Of a stretch of DNA of 64,000 nucleotides, positions 1 through 12,774 are shown one piece after another. How positions within the stretch are numbered: the first letter of the stretch is position 1; the number at the start of each line of letters is the position of its first letter. Below the pieces are notes generated by a model, which saw only the letters and a list, made by a program, of their open reading frames with translations, did no database searches and had not been told where the DNA came from. This DNA is from Ipomoea triloba. Lineage: Eukaryota > Streptophyta > Magnoliopsida > Solanales > Convolvulaceae. The DNA is taken from positions 36,998,261 through 37,062,260 of the forward strand of contig NC_044916.1 of the NCBI RefSeq assembly GCF_003576645.1, read 5' to 3'. A program made the translations under genes and the position numbers.

Positions 1-18
1 AAACTACAACATTAGTGA

Positions 19-1368
19 TCAATACTTGGCGGATGGAATGGAGTCCCAGGCTGCGTCTTGGATGCGGGGCGGCGGCGGATAATCTAACGACATCTCCGAA
101 ACGCTCCACACCTTAACCGATTTGTCGAGGCTCCCACTGTAAACGATCCACTTCTGATCGGACTCCGTCGACTGTTTATCTTCTTCCACGGCCAAACATT
201 TAACCGGTCCGTTATGGCCGGTCAAGATGGAGAGGCACGTGTGGACCGACCCGTCTCTCCTCCACACACAAATCGTCTTGTCGGCGGATCCGCTGAACAC
301 GGTGTTGCCGGCGGCCGTGAGGCAGAGCACGGCCAATTTGTGCCCTTTGAGGACCCCACCGTGGGTCAACTGCTTCTCACGTTCCCAGAAATTCACCACC
401 CCGTCGGAGGACCCGCAGTACAGAACCGACCCGGATTTATTAACGGCTAACGCCGTAACGGCGCAGTCCTGGCTCAGAAGGGTCTGCACGAACACGTGCT
501 TTACGCCCTTCCCGTTGGATTCCCGCTTCCACACCTTAACACTCCCGTCGGCTGACCCCGTGTACACCATGCCGTCCACGCTGGCAACGACGGAGTTAAC
601 GGCGTCATCGTGAGCCTTAACGGATTCAAGGCATTTGGAGTTACTCGCCTTCCACACCTTAAAAGTCCTGTCCCACGAAGCAGAGTATAAAAGCTCTTCC
701 TTCGGGTCCATACTCAGGCACGAAATAGCGTCGCAGTGTTTAATCCATAACGCCGTCCGGTTCCGTTTCACCTCCACGTAGTTACTAGGCTTAATCGAAG
801 CCTTAAAAATATCGAAAAACGTCGGAAATGTCCCGGCGCGTTTATGAACAGACGGATTCTTAGGATTAACCTTCCAAACCCGAACTTTCCCGTCCTGGTG
901 ACCCGTAAAAATCTTTTCCCCAGAGATTATAATCGCCTTCACGAGCCCACTATTAGACTTAAACGCCCCAAATTCCTTCATCTCCTTCCAAACCCGAATA
1001 TTCTTGCTGTCCGACCCGGTGTAAAGAATCCCCTCCCGAGCCGCCAGAGAATAAATATGTCCTTCTTCCCGGACCAGAGAACAAACGAGGCCGTTCTGTG
1101 GAAGCTTCTGGAAACCGCCATTAACGTTGTTCTCATCCCACGGGGAATTCTCGAACGGGGTGCATTGGTTCCACGGTGACATCATCATCGGAGACCCCTC
1201 GCCGCTGAGGCGGTTGGGCTCGAAGCCGGTGTAGCTGCTGTTTCTGACGTTGAAGTCCTCGTCGGTGGAGGATGAAGAGCCGGTGGGATTGGAATGATGA
1301 GCCGCCATGTCGCCGGTAGCCGTCTCTGTAAACAAAGCCGGCTTTTTTCTGTGTTCTTCTTCGATCAT
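19..1368 (-). CDS. JGB: JINGUBANG-like WD40-repeat protein, single exon
   Basis: An uninterrupted 449-codon frame runs from an ATG at 1366-1368 to a stop near 19. The N-terminal ~90 residues are Ser/Asn/Pro-rich and low in complexity, and include two SPW tripeptides ([14 protein letters not shown]). From about residue 95 the protein is a run of WD40 blades with repeated GSxD and VWK endings ([77 protein letters not shown]), which makes seven repeats and a closed propeller. The sequence matches the plant JINGUBANG family over the whole propeller. In Arabidopsis, JGB is a negative regulator of pollen germination in moist conditions; the same role here is inference, because the family has several paralogues. 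WD40 propellers are binding scaffolds with no catalytic residues. The lack of introns agrees with the family. Confidence 0.93.
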   Translation of the reverse strand: MIEEEHRKKPALFTETATGDMAAHHSNPTGSSSSTDEDFNVRNSSYTGFEPNRLSGEGSPMMMSPWNQCTPFENSPWDENNVNGGFQKLPQNGLVCSLVREEGHIYSLAAREGILYTGSDSKNIRVWKEMKEFGAFKSNSGLVKAIIISGEKIFTGHQDGKVRVWKVNPKNPSVHKRAGTFPTFFDIFKASIKPSNYVEVKRNRTALWIKHCDAISCLSMDPKEELLYSASWDRTFKVWKASNSKCLESVKAHDDAVNSVVASVDGMVYTGSADGSVKVWKRESNGKGVKHVFVQTLLSQDCAVTALAVNKSGSVLYCGSSDGVVNFWEREKQLTHGGVLKGHKLAVLCLTAAGNTVFSGSADKTICVWRRDGSVHTCLSILTGHNGPVKCLAVEEDKQSTESDQKWIVYSGSLDKSVKVWSVSEMSLDYPPPPRIQDAAWDSIPSAKY

Positions 1369-1620
1369 TCCAATTCCCGAACTCTAACGAACAACGCCGG
1401 GCTTATAAAATGGGAGGCAAGAGATTAATGGCCGGAGAAATTGAGGGATGGATCGAAGATGAAGCGAAACGGAAAGAAAGGCGTGCATAGATGGAGAAGA
1501 AGAGTGAATGAGAGAGTTTATAGGAGAATGGACACCTATATGGCGGGAGGGTGATATGATGCGAAATGACACGTGTAACTCCCTTGGCCTATCATAATTG
1601 ATACATGACTTAGGAAATTA
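1369..1620 (-). promoter_or_regulatory. Upstream region of the JGB-like gene with a G-box
   Basis: The 250 bp upstream of the minus-strand WD40 gene contain a palindromic G-box CACGTG at 1570-1575, about 200 bp before the ATG. They also hold CTATAAAC, read on the minus strand at 1516-1523, which could serve as a TATA box. The G-box is a bZIP/bHLH binding site. Both assignments rest on motif and position only; no transcription start can be seen directly. Confidence 0.4.
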
Positions 1621-4400
1621 AATGCCCCAATTTTCAACCTACCTATATACTAAATAAATTCTTTTTGTGCATCCAATTAAAATAAAAGGGTGACCCAAAC
1701 AAAACGAAACTTTTGGCTAATGTATTTATAAATACATAAAATGTCACAAATAATGTTTAAGAGTAAGCTAGCAAACAAAATGTTTGGGTTTTAATTTTTT
1801 TTAAAAATCGATAAAACGTCTTGTCTCCTATGTGAATGTAATAATTGTTGTTCACACCTAACATAGTGTGTCGACTTAGTGGACTTTTTGATCTTTGATC
1901 AGTCTAATGGGTTAATTAATAAGATGTTGAATTGAGCTAATCGGGTTAGGCCAATTTTCCAAAGAATCAAACCTCAATATTGAAAATTTTAGTATATTTA
2001 CCTAGTAAACATTAAATTGTTCCAAAAGTCCGAAACACTAATCTAGTATGGTTTCCTATCTAGTTTGAAAAAGGAGATCCGTATTAAATAGAAAACGGGT
2101 CAAAGTGCTCCGATCCATTAATTCTTGCAGAGTTGCAGCCTCACCATGCATGCAAAAACAGTGGAACATAATTAATTTGTTATGGCCAAAAAATGCAAGT
2201 GGCATGAAGTTTACATATATGGCTGCTCTCTTTGGGCGGCTGCTACATACAAAAGTCTAAGAAAATAAAATATTTTTAAAAAATAAATCATCTTTAATGT
2301 TTCCCTTTGATGGATATATTTAGACTTGTTTTAACCTACGAAACTTGGACATACAGTTCCTTCTTCCCCATCACAAAGGGAAACTACCCATACCTCATAA
2401 AATATTAAAACCAAGAATTTATCTTCTTGAACAATTTTTAAGGTATTGTGCATACCAAATTTGTTATATATTTTATATTTTGTAGATCACACACAAATCA
2501 CGACATCTTGAATACTTCCTCAGCCAGATTACATGGTTTTTATGTAGTTGTGTTTCTTGAACTATGACATCTCATTCACACCCCGTGAGTAATAATATGT
2601 TTTTTTTTTTTAAAGTTTTCAACTCATTCAATACAAGTTGTAAGATAAAAGTATACACTCTTCAACTCGATCAAAATATATATTCCATAGGTTTTTTAAT
2701 AATAATTTACTTTTGATTTACGAAAAAATATCTCGTCACTACTTCAATAGTAGCCGACCAACTTAGTTGGAACTATCCCTTACCCAACAATTTACTTAAA
2801 CATATAAAATGATAGATTGGAGACTCCTTGAGTAAAAGTATAGTTTATGTTGATTAGTTAATCACAATAATTTACTAGTATAATAAGAAGTAACAAATTA
2901 AAGACCGTCTCTCAAGGAAAAAAAAAAAAACAAACAAACAAACAAATTAAAAACCGTGATTAGTGAGGCGATTAAAGTTTTTGCCCATTTTCCAAAAATG
3001 ATTATCTGGATGTGACCGCACCCATGGGTTGCATTGGCTCATTATGGTTAAATCAAGTTTCCTAGTACGTGCATTTAAGCCGCCATGTTCAACGGTCCGT
3101 TGAACCGTCGAATATCTCAACGCACAATCCCCAAAGTGTTTCCATAGTATGAACTCAAAAAGAAAAAAAAAATAAAATTCTACCTACTCACAAATCTTAC
3201 TTCTCAAATTTAATTCTTAATGTGGCAGATACCATAGACTATTTCTTTACATGAGTCTCTGTAAATGTGTCTACATTAAAAAATTTTGAGTGTGAGAGTA
3301 AAAATTGAAAGTAAAGAATGGAGTACATATAGTATAAAGTAAATATATTTTTTACATTTTTAAATTTCATTGGATCAAGAAAAGAAAAAAAATAATAGAA
3401 ATTGTGCTATACTTTTTATTCTACATAAATTATAATATGTGACATTAATAGAAAGTATAAAAATAAAAATAAAAATAAAAATAAAAGAGTATGTGTAATA
3501 ATTACTAGAGATAGTCACAAGACAATTTAATACCCGACTAGTCCTAAACCAAGCAATTAGCTCAAGGCAAAAAGTTCGAGTAGCACTATCAAGTGGCAGG
3601 ACTCGTGAGTTTGTCAAAAGTCAAAACACACCACGCCCTTATTGCGGGCTAGGGTGGGCCAAACCGGCAAGTTTAGTTTGTTTCGACGGCTTTAGATATG
3701 AGTTTGAAAAATATCTCATGTTAGATTAAGACCGTCATATTGAAGACGTGTTTTAGTTATCCATTAAGAATTATTACCAAATAATTCAAATTTTACAAGA
3801 TAAGCTAAGTTAAACCAATCAATATATATATATAACATTGAAAGCAAGATAAGATTTGTGATATGAGAATACGATATTCGACATGTTACCTTATATTTTT
3901 AAAAGGAGTAAATAGTAGGGGTGGCACAGGCAGCTAGAATTCCCAATGCTACAACGCCACGTTTGGACCTAAAGAAATGATGATGCCATTAAAGAAAAAC
4001 CGTAGCAAAGGTCTGAATGGGTGCGATGGAGCTGTAAGAGGAAACTGATTAATTGAATTGGTGAAGTATCGGATCCTCACTGCCATGTTTGTTTGGAGTA
4101 GAGAAGGGTCACGCTGGTTTCATGATTGCGACCATTTCTTTACCGGACACCCTCCTTTGTTGACTAATATAGGAAAACAAACAATGTCCTACATACTAAA
4201 AAAGTGGTAAACCCTAGCTAGTTAGCCACCTCAAATTATGCGCTATGTTTCCCTATAAAGCATTGTTTATGTGTGAAGTTATATAGAAGTAATGGCACAC
4301 TTGAATGAGAGTTTAGGGTTCTAATTCAATCTAGTTTTATGATATTATGATTTTTTTTTAAAAAAATTAATCTATTGGTCGGTATTGTAACCTTTTCCAT
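1621..4400. other. Gene-free AT-rich intergenic DNA
   Basis: No frame with coding character was found on either strand. The stretch holds poly-A/T runs, a short AAAAAT-type run at 3457-3486 and a small inverted repeat, TTCAACGGTCCGTTGAA, near 3088-3104. No domain, RNA gene or complete transposon could be recognised. Confidence 0.6.
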
Positions 4401-4701
4401 TAGAGCATCCCCAATAGAATTTTTGGGATGATTTTTGGAGAGATTTTTTAGGCTTGGAGTCTTATGTGTAAGTGAGACCGAGGAGGAGATAGAAGAAGGT
4501 TGGATTATTACCGGAGGGATAGATTTTTGTCTTCTAATGTGGGTCCCACCAAATAATTAAAAAGAAAAAAAGGGTATCTGGCGTGCGTTAAGCGCACCAA
4601 TAGCGCCCACTGGCCTCATTTATACCTTTATTTTTCCTCCATGTTTTTTCTTACTTGCTCCTAAAAACTTGTGCAAAAATCAAACTATTGAGTATGCTCT
4701 A
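4401..4701. mobile_element. MITE of about 300 bp with terminal inverted repeats
   Basis: The left end TAGAGCATCCCCAATAG (4401-4417) is matched by an imperfect reverse complement at the right end, CTATTGAGTATGCTCTA (4685-4701). The interior is non-coding. GAGCATCCCCAATAG-type ends are common in plant MITEs. The outer bases TAGAG...CTCTA fit the loose hAT end consensus, but I found no clear target-site duplication, so the superfamily is undecided. Confidence 0.6.
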
Positions 4702-4734
4702 AAAAAATGTCAAAATTTTAGGCATATTATTTAT

Positions 4735-4935
4735 AATTATGAATTGAGCATTGCAACTATGGGTAACCACAAGGTTCTAAGTTCAACTCCATGTGGAAAC
4801 TGTCTATTGATCTTTTCGGTTTGAGATGGACCGTGGACGATTATGGACAAACTAAGCTGATTTACCTCATTGTGGTCCTTTGTTGGCTAGGGTTACTAAG
4901 CGGCTTTCGATCACCAAATTAAAGCTCATCTTTGG
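4735..4935 (+). mobile_element. SINE-like repeat, family 2, copy
   Basis: This is a dispersed repeat with the core GGTTTGAG, then a block resembling GACAAACTAAGCTGATTT, ACCTCATTGT and a TTGGCTAGGGTTAC stretch. Related cores are seen near 19855-19955 (+), 20430-20520 (+), 49318-49425 (-), 53945-54055 (-) and 63023-63100 (-). The GTTC/GTTTGA-type motif upstream is compatible with a tRNA-like B box. Ends were not determined exactly. Confidence 0.45.
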
Positions 4936-4983
4936 ATAGCGACCATGAATTTTCCTATAAATCAAAAAATGAACATTGCAAAG

Positions 4984-5060
4984 GCAATCCTAGCTGGTTG
5001 AGTTGGTCGGACAATTGACTTGATAATCACAATGTCCCAAGTTTGACCCCAGGTAAGAAA
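4984..5060 (+). mobile_element. tRNA-like head of a SINE-like repeat, family 2
   Basis: The segment contains TGGTTGAGTTG (an A-box match to TRGYNNARNNG), then ATTGACTTGATAATCAC, then AAGTTTGACCCC as a weak B box. The same order occurs at 8190-8260 (+) and, in reverse, at 53975-54050, so it is a repeated unit and not a lone tRNA. No cloverleaf with a plausible anticodon arm was found. Confidence 0.45.
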
Positions 5061-8000
5061 ACTAATAAAATATAATGCATAAAGTTAATGAAGTTCTATA
5101 TTTTCAAAAAATAAAATAAAATAAAATGCATAAAGTTTGTTACGAACTAAACTAAAAAATTTATAGTACTGTGGTCTCATTAGTTATATACTTTTGTATT
5201 ATGGCACCCATGTGATGGAAATTCCCTATTATTTATATGTGCATGTGGTAGCAACAAATTAGGTGATGCACTAGCTAGCTAGCTTGGTTGTTGAGGGTTT
5301 TTGGGGTGAACATGCATGCATAATTCATCACTGAAATGTTGCATGTACTATATAAATATAGGTTTGCTTTTTAACATTGGACGGTCGAGGGATGCTTAAG
5401 ATCAGAAATGCCACAAGGAATATCATATAGTATGAAGAATTCTTTCTTTAATTTAAAGAGAGAAAATCAGGAGTAGTTATAAAAGGTGCACTACTGTACA
5501 GTGCACTGTGGTAGGTCAATCAGCTAGCCATGGCTTCTGCTTTAAGTGGTTTCCATTTAAGGAAAAAGCACTACTATTGTTTCAAAATTAATTTTCATTT
5601 TGTTCTTTATAATAAGTAGGTAAAGTAGTACTAACCCTTAGGGGTCACATCAATCAAACTTAACTCATACACATGAATATCTTCATTTTCAAGATTAGGT
5701 GTTAGACTCGGCTCAATAATATATCATTTTTTGCAGACCTGTTAGTCTCGACTATATAACATGTACTTGCCAATTAATAGGATAAGTGCTTAACACTACG
5801 TAAAAAATTATAACTATTAGTGAGACGTAATTTTATTTATTTATACTTGCAGCACCACATTTCGATATCGAGATGCTGGACTCGACCCTCCGAGCCTATG
5901 TTGAACATTCATCACTCATTTATATCAATATTATCTTTATCCAATGATTCTAGTAAGTTGCGTTCTTACCTAAAAACTTAAAGTTCAACCACAAGAAAAT
6001 TAAATTTTGTTTGTAGAATAGGTTAATAATGTGTTTTAATTACCTTGGATTCTTTTTCCTTCCCAAACACTGTCATTTGACATATGGTGAATGAAACGTG
6101 TATGGCTTACTAATAATGGAAAGACCCTCTATTTATTTGACACGAATTTACTTATCTCCAAAATGGGTAAGACAACATAAGCAAAAAATCAAAGTTGTAC
6201 AAACAAATGTCTTCATCTCTGTCCAAGGAGGTTGAATTTCCTCGGAAAATACCAAGAAATATTCAGAATTCTGATATTTTGCGTGCAGAAATAAAATGCA
6301 TAAATTGGGAAAAGGCTTTGTCCCATTGTGCTATTAAGATTCTTCATTGTCATTTTGAAATACCATTATCATTGCAATTTCTTTTTTGTTGCATAGACAA
6401 AGATAGAGCATTTCCAATTCTTAGACATTTTCACCTATTAACATCTTCGTGAAACTGATGTCATATATTTTGGAGAGGATAAGGATGGCCATGGATCAAG
6501 AGTTAAGGCACATATTTTCTACCCCGAACCTTGATGATCTCCAATCCTTATTTCGGGGTTCAAGAGAAAGATGAAGTTGGCTCTGATACCAAACTGATGT
6601 ATGCGCTTTATCTTAGAAAGTCTAAACTGATAATTGAATTGCACATTTATATATATTTATATATTATATATGCTCAAGAATTAGTCTCCACTATAAATCT
6701 AGAAATGCATTATTATAAATTTGTAGAGTAATGCCAGTAGGCCAATCTCAAAATGGACGTCAGTATGAGTTAATGGGCCTTACTGTTTTGAAACCATATA
6801 CCAAAGCCCATCACGGCCCACATAAGATTTTGGAAGTGATCCATAAATTATAGTTCTGAATTGTACCGGCAAATTTTACTCTAGACCATCATCAAAATAT
6901 ATTCACACAAATAGTAAACTTTATGCATACAAATAGTAAATTTAAATTTACTGAATATCAAATTTTTAAGTAAAAGGAGATGTGGTGTGCCGAATAAGTC
7001 CATTTATGCTATACAAAAAATGAATCTTATGTACAACATAAATAAGCCTAAAATATAATATACATGTCTAAACAATCAACATTTAATCAATTTTAATCCA
7101 ATGGGGTAACTCACGTGGTAAGTGAACTTTCTTCCTAGGAAGAATTTGGGAGAACCCGGATTTGATTTTTACAAGCGACGATTCGAGTGGGTGGAGCATG
7201 TGTTTCGTATGCAAAGATTACGAGTTCGATTCTTATTAATACTCTTTCGGCCGAGCTCGGTCCTATAGAGTTTTTTTTTTTTAAATGTAATAATTAAAAA
7301 TCCGTAAATATAATGTCATGGCATCATTGGATTTAATCAATCATCAAATGTAAGCATGCGTGGGATAATACTATGATTCACGACAAATATCGGAATTAAG
7401 GATAAATGCAACCAAATTAAAACCCATCATCAATAATGAACAAAAAAGTCCCGATATGATGCCGTTCCCTTCCTCGGAGGGTAGTTGTTGTCGTCCGTTT
7501 GTCTTGATGTCGACGACGTGCCACCCACGTAATGCACTCATATGCAAGTGGTTCGCCGGTTGTTCCATTAATTTATTTCTATTATCAATACAAGGTACGG
7601 CTATTCATGTCGTCCATTGCATTAGCCTACTTGCTTAGTTGCTTAGCTCTATCCATTTCGTTTTCCTGATTGCCTGTTTGATCTGTCATTTTATTTTCAT
7701 GTCCCCACTTTCTTTTCCATGGAAAATCTTGGCGCTTCGTCTAACGGATACAAAATTCTACAATATCAAGACAAGATACCGTATTACCGTTGGACTTCAT
7801 ATTTGACGAAGTCTTCAATTCCCAGCACTTATTGCTCAATTTAATTTACTACCAACCTTAATAGTAGTATAATGTATGTTGGCCCGCATGGGCAGCTCAA
7901 CTGGTTATAAGAGTGAAGTTTGGGGGAAGAGGCCAGAAATCCCGTCTCACCAGTGGCAGTGTGGGAGCAACTTCTCAAAGTGAGAGGGTCAAATGTCTAA

Positions 8001-10028
8001 TTTATGTGTTTAGTTGAGTTACCATGATTTAAGTGAAGGGGGCTTCTTGTGCCCGTGACCAAAGGTCTACCTCTGTGTTCAGTTGAGTTTTCATGATTTA
8101 CGTCTTCCCAGATGCTTTGTCGAGCCCTTGGATTTGGGGATTCAACTTTTTGGGAGAAGCATAATGTACGTTGGGGCAACCCGCCAACCCATAATCGAAT
8201 TGGTCAAACGATTGACTTGATAATAATCACTACGCCTTTTGTACGAGTGGAAACTTAGAAATTTTAACTACCTTAGAACCGTTATAGTTAAGGCAGTTGT
8301 TCACTGGGGCTAGCTTTGTTTTCCTCCTCCCCTGCCATTAGGCCAGGTCACCAACTTCCTTAACCTTCTTGCACTAATAATGCGCCAGTCGGTCCATCCC
8401 CATACATGGTCTTATGACTTTGTGGAGATTTGTGTTTTTGGTGAACAGTTGCCCGGGCCTAGTCATTGCAATCCCTTTGTGAGGAGACACACCCCTCCTC
8501 CTAAAGTTGCTATACGAGGCTATTTTGCCGAATTCTTTAGAGAGACTTGTCTCGTGCCGCAAGATATTTTCTATCTACACACCTGTGTTGGTTTTGGGTA
8601 TTTGTATACTTTTATGTGTGATTTCAAGTTCGATTATCTGTTGGTCTTCTGCGGATGCAGTTTCGTTCCATAAATCAAAATATAATGCACTCGGTAGGCC
8701 GGTTCGACTTTTCTAATACATGCAGTAAAGTCTGTGTTATTTAACCACCACATAATAAAATGGCCAATGGCAGTGACCTAATTATGCATTAGATTAGAAA
8801 GTCCATGGGTGCACCTTGCCAATTACGGAGTGTATTAGAGTAATTTTTATTTAAATATATATGGCAGGGTCAATTCAAATGTGTACTTAAACACGTACTT
8901 TGTACATTTTTGACTTTGATTACCTAGGATCTCATTTCATACACATTGATTATTTTGGTATTTGTTATAGATTGATCTACATGTTCTGTATTATAAAATT
9001 TTTTAAATCTTGGTATTTCTTGTACTCGGTACTATTCCAAATTAAATATAGAAAATTTTAAAATTGTACGAGTACCTCACAATACTTAGTACGAACTTAA
9101 AACTTTTTTTTTTTAATTTGTTATATACTTTGTACAAGAAGCATTGTTGCTCCTTAGATTGTAAGCTTTCTATGGGAAATATTTTTTTAATGAGAAATAA
9201 GTTGTCAATTACAAAATAGTAGACGGATGAGATCTTACTTAACAAAAAAAAATAATAATGATATATATATTATGCTTTGTATATTCTAAGGAAATGAATC
9301 ATCCAACTTTGACCTTTCTAGGCCTTGCCATATGCCAAGGAATATAATTTGACATTTTTATTAGTATTTTTTATGACCTGACATTATGGATGACAAAAAT
9401 TACCCATTATTTGGACATATGTTTATGCATGTGCAGTGGATCATAATACTATGTATGTTTCAGGAATTATTTATTGTGGTACCATTACTCCATTAGTCAT
9501 TATTATATGTTTCACATTTCATCTGACAAATTGATTGCCAACAACAATTGTTACCTTCCCTCTTGACTTACAACTTGTGAAAGCCATTTGGTCAACGACC
9601 AAAACTATATTTAGTTTAACCCAACCAAATAACTTAGTTAGCAATCATGTAATAAATTGTAGACACATTTAACCTGTTTCGATAATTATGTTTCCTAGCT
9701 AGTTACACAATAATCAATAACACACCTATATGACATAAATTTATTATAACTAAATTTCAGTATATCTATGCTTTTGACTAATATGGATTAAGAATATGTC
9801 AAGTACCTATTAAGCATATAATGTTGAGATGGAGCATGTGTTTCAATTTGATATCAAAAGCCAATTTATGTCAAAGGTTTGAATCTCCGTGTCAGTGTGT
9901 CACCCAATAAAAAAGAGACTATGGTAAGTGGAAATGGGGAAATAGTGATTAACTATAGTTTATATGGAGATTTTGGCTCTCTAAATTGTTATTCATACTC
10001 ACCTGACTTCATTTTCATATGCTGAAAA
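5061..10028. other. Gene-poor intergenic DNA upstream of the WAK-like gene
   Basis: No gene is supported. The stretch holds a second piece of SINE-like family 2 at about 8190-8260, and repeat-like stretches with tRNA-ish wording at 7105-7265 and 7880-8010. Two islands have less AT bias (7440-7640 and 8290-8720), with short open frames on both strands but no recognised domain. The last few hundred bases should contain the promoter of the kinase gene at 10029; no reliable TATA box could be fixed. Confidence 0.5.
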
Positions 10029-12774
10029 ATGATACCAGCTCTGATGCTTTTACTTCTTCAATCAGCCATGGTTTTTGGGTCGTCTACATGCAATAGATCT
10101 TGCGGAGATGGTTTAAAGCAAGTTCCGTTCCCGTTCGGCTTCTCCTCCGGCTGCGAAATCCCTCTGAATTGCACCTCCGGCAACGGAACTATGTCCATCG
10201 GAGAATTCCCGGTCTACCAGCTAACTCCCGGCACTATAATGATCAATATTCCGACGAAATGCGGGCGCCGGATTGAAGCCATGAAGCCTCTGTTTGGGAA
10301 AAACTTTGCCCCCACGGTCAACAACGGGATTCTTCTGCGGAATTGTAGCTCGCCGGAGCTGAAGTGTATGATCCCTAAAACCAAGATTCAGACGCAGTTC
10401 GAGCTCCAGAATTGTGGGAAGGACAATATTAGCTGTTTCTCGGATCCACATAAGGCCGGAGGGTTTATTGGGTATGAAAATTTGACCGGAACTGGGTGCA
10501 AGTCCCTGTTCTCCGCCATCTCCTCCGTCGCCGCCGCCGTTAATACTACGGCGGTTTCTTTGGATATTCAGGTGCTTGAACTGGGGTGGTGGCTTCAAGG
10601 GCACTGCCGGTGCTCTAAGAATGCGAATTGCACCGAAATCAGGCCGCCCGGAGACGGAAAACCAGGTTTCCGGTGCCGGTGCTTTGAAGGGTTCACCGGA
10701 GATGGCTATCTGGGTGGCTCCGGCTGCCGGAGAGGTAAAATTTGTTATTTTATTCATTTATATATCCACCACTGTGAGACTATTTCACGGGTTTCAATCC
10801 ATAAAATGGGCAGAATGAATCAAATCTTTAATTAATGAGTTGAATCTTTGACATCATTAATCAAAATTCGACCGGTCGATAGTTTCACACAAGTTTTTGT
10901 CTCGATTTAATGAATATTTTATATATTTCCATTTCCTGGGTAGTTGGACTTTGACGAGATGGTTTGCGAATAAACATAGGAGTAGATCATCCAAGTTTGA
11001 AAATTTTGAAGAGAGGGACAGACATCATTAATGAATGCTAAAACTAATGGGGCTCCCACTTTGACAAAAATGAAAAGATTCAAAGCTGACTGTTATGTTC
11101 TTCATCTTGGGTTCTTGATTCTCATTTCTGTTCATCAATTAAACTTTTTTGGGTCTCACCAGCTTCATCAGTCAAAGTCTTCATAGTGTGGCAATCATTA
11201 ACTGAAGACAGTTTAATGTTTGTTCATACATTTGGAAATTGGAATACTGTTCCTAAGAATAATCGAAAAAACAGAATTTCCCATTCTTGAAATTTGATTA
11301 TTACCAGCAATGTATGGTTGATTCCATTTCTCAAATATTATACAGATGACACAAGATGCAACCCTGCCAAGTACATGCTAGGCCAATGTGGAGGAAAGAC
11401 AAGAATTGGCGTTTTAATTGGAGGTAAACCCTTCATTTCTTCAATCAGTGGGACACATAAAAATCGAGTTCGTTAGAATTAGAATAATGTACTTATGTCT
11501 TTTTTCTTTTTCTTCGGTTTGCAGGTGTGATTGCAGGAGCTGCATTAATGGTTAGTGTAGGGCTAATATGTTGCATAATTCGCAGAAGGCTAGCTATGAA
11601 TAACTCGAACAGAAAAATGCGTGAATTGCGCGAAACTACTGGGATCACCATTCCAGTTTATTCATACAAAGATATTGAGAAAGCCACAAACAATTTCTCA
11701 GATAAAAGAAGACTGGGAGATGGAGCTTATGGAACAGTCTATTCTGGGAAGCTACATGATGATGAATGGGTAGCAATCAAAAGGATCAGGCACAGAGACA
11801 CAATTGAGCAAGTCACCAATGAAATCAAGCTTCTTTCATCTGTAAACCACCCGAATCTTGTTCGCCTCCTAGGATGTTCCATAGAGAACGGGGAACAGAT
11901 TCTCGTCTATGAATTCATGCCTAATGGAACCCTGTCCCAGCATCTGCAAAGAGAGAAAGGGAGCGGGCTTCCCTGGCCCGTTCGCCTCGGGATTGTTTCC
12001 GAAACATCCCAAGCCATTGCCTATCTCCACAATGCCATGCACCCTCCCATATACCACAGAGATGTCAAGTCCAGCAACATCCTTCTCGACTACAACTACA
12101 AGTCCAAAGTCGCAGATTTCGGACTATCCAGATTCGGGTTGATCGAATCATCGCACATCTCAACGGCCCCCCAAGGTACCCCGGGCTACCTCGACCCCCA
12201 GTATCACCAGGACTTCCATCTCTCAGACAAGAGCGACGTCTACAGCTTCGGGGTAGTCCTGGTCGAGATCATAACCGGATTGAAGGCGGTGGACTTCACC
12301 CGACCCCAGAACGAAATCAATCTCGCAGCCCTAGCAGTTGACAGAATAGGAAAGGGGGGTTTACTCGAGATCATTGATCCATTAATCCAGCCAGAGAAGG
12401 ATGTATGGACACTCTCATCAGTCAACAAAGTTGCAGAAATAGCTTTCAGATGTCTGGCATTTCACAGAGACATGAGGCCTTCAATGATGGAAGTGGCAAT
12501 AGAATTGGAACAAATCAGGCTGAATAATTGGGGGATTTCAGAAGATAGCATCATCACAGCAGATTCATCCCAATCATCATCCTCTCGTTCATCTTCAGAT
12601 GCCAGTGAGAAGCCTCTGAGCATTTCAACCAATAAGCCATCTGAGAAAGTGAAAGAACCCTCTCCAGTTTCTGTGCAGGATCCATGGCTGAGTGAACAGA
12701 GCTCTCCTTCCTCAAATAGCTTCATCAATCAGGCAATGCAGCGATTCAAGCGGTCGATTTCATTGCCTGCTTAA
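10029..12774 (+). CDS. WAKL14: Wall-associated receptor kinase-like protein (WAKL14 type)
   Basis: Three exons, 10029-10734, 11346-11423 and 11525-12774, join in frame (GT-AG) to 677 residues. Residues 1-18 look like a signal peptide. The Cys-rich ectodomain has the GUB_WAK galacturonan-binding pattern (CNRSCGDG...VPFPFGF) and an EGF-like C-terminal part (HCRCSKNANC ... GFRCRCFEGFTGDGY). A transmembrane helix (~265-282) follows. The cytoplasmic kinase is complete: Gly loop GDGAYG at ~326-331, Lys347 in VAIK, HRD at ~439-441, DFG at ~459-461, then the activation segment QGTPGYLDPQY. A Ser-rich tail follows. The kinase reads closely like Arabidopsis WAKL14 (LLGCSIENGEQILVYEFMP, HISTAPQGTPGYLDPQ). 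It is probably a plasma-membrane Ser/Thr kinase sensing wall pectin or its fragments; the ligand is inferred. Choice between WAKL14 and its close paralogue WAKL20 is not certain. Confidence 0.93.

Noticed and set aside
4984..5060. Possible tRNA gene
   Set aside because: It has A- and B-box matches but no acceptor stem or anticodon arm, and the same text recurs at other sites, so it is a SINE-like repeat.
10221..10757. 178-codon minus-strand frame
   Set aside because: It is antisense to WAKL14 exon 1, whose sense frame has a clear domain and splices in frame.
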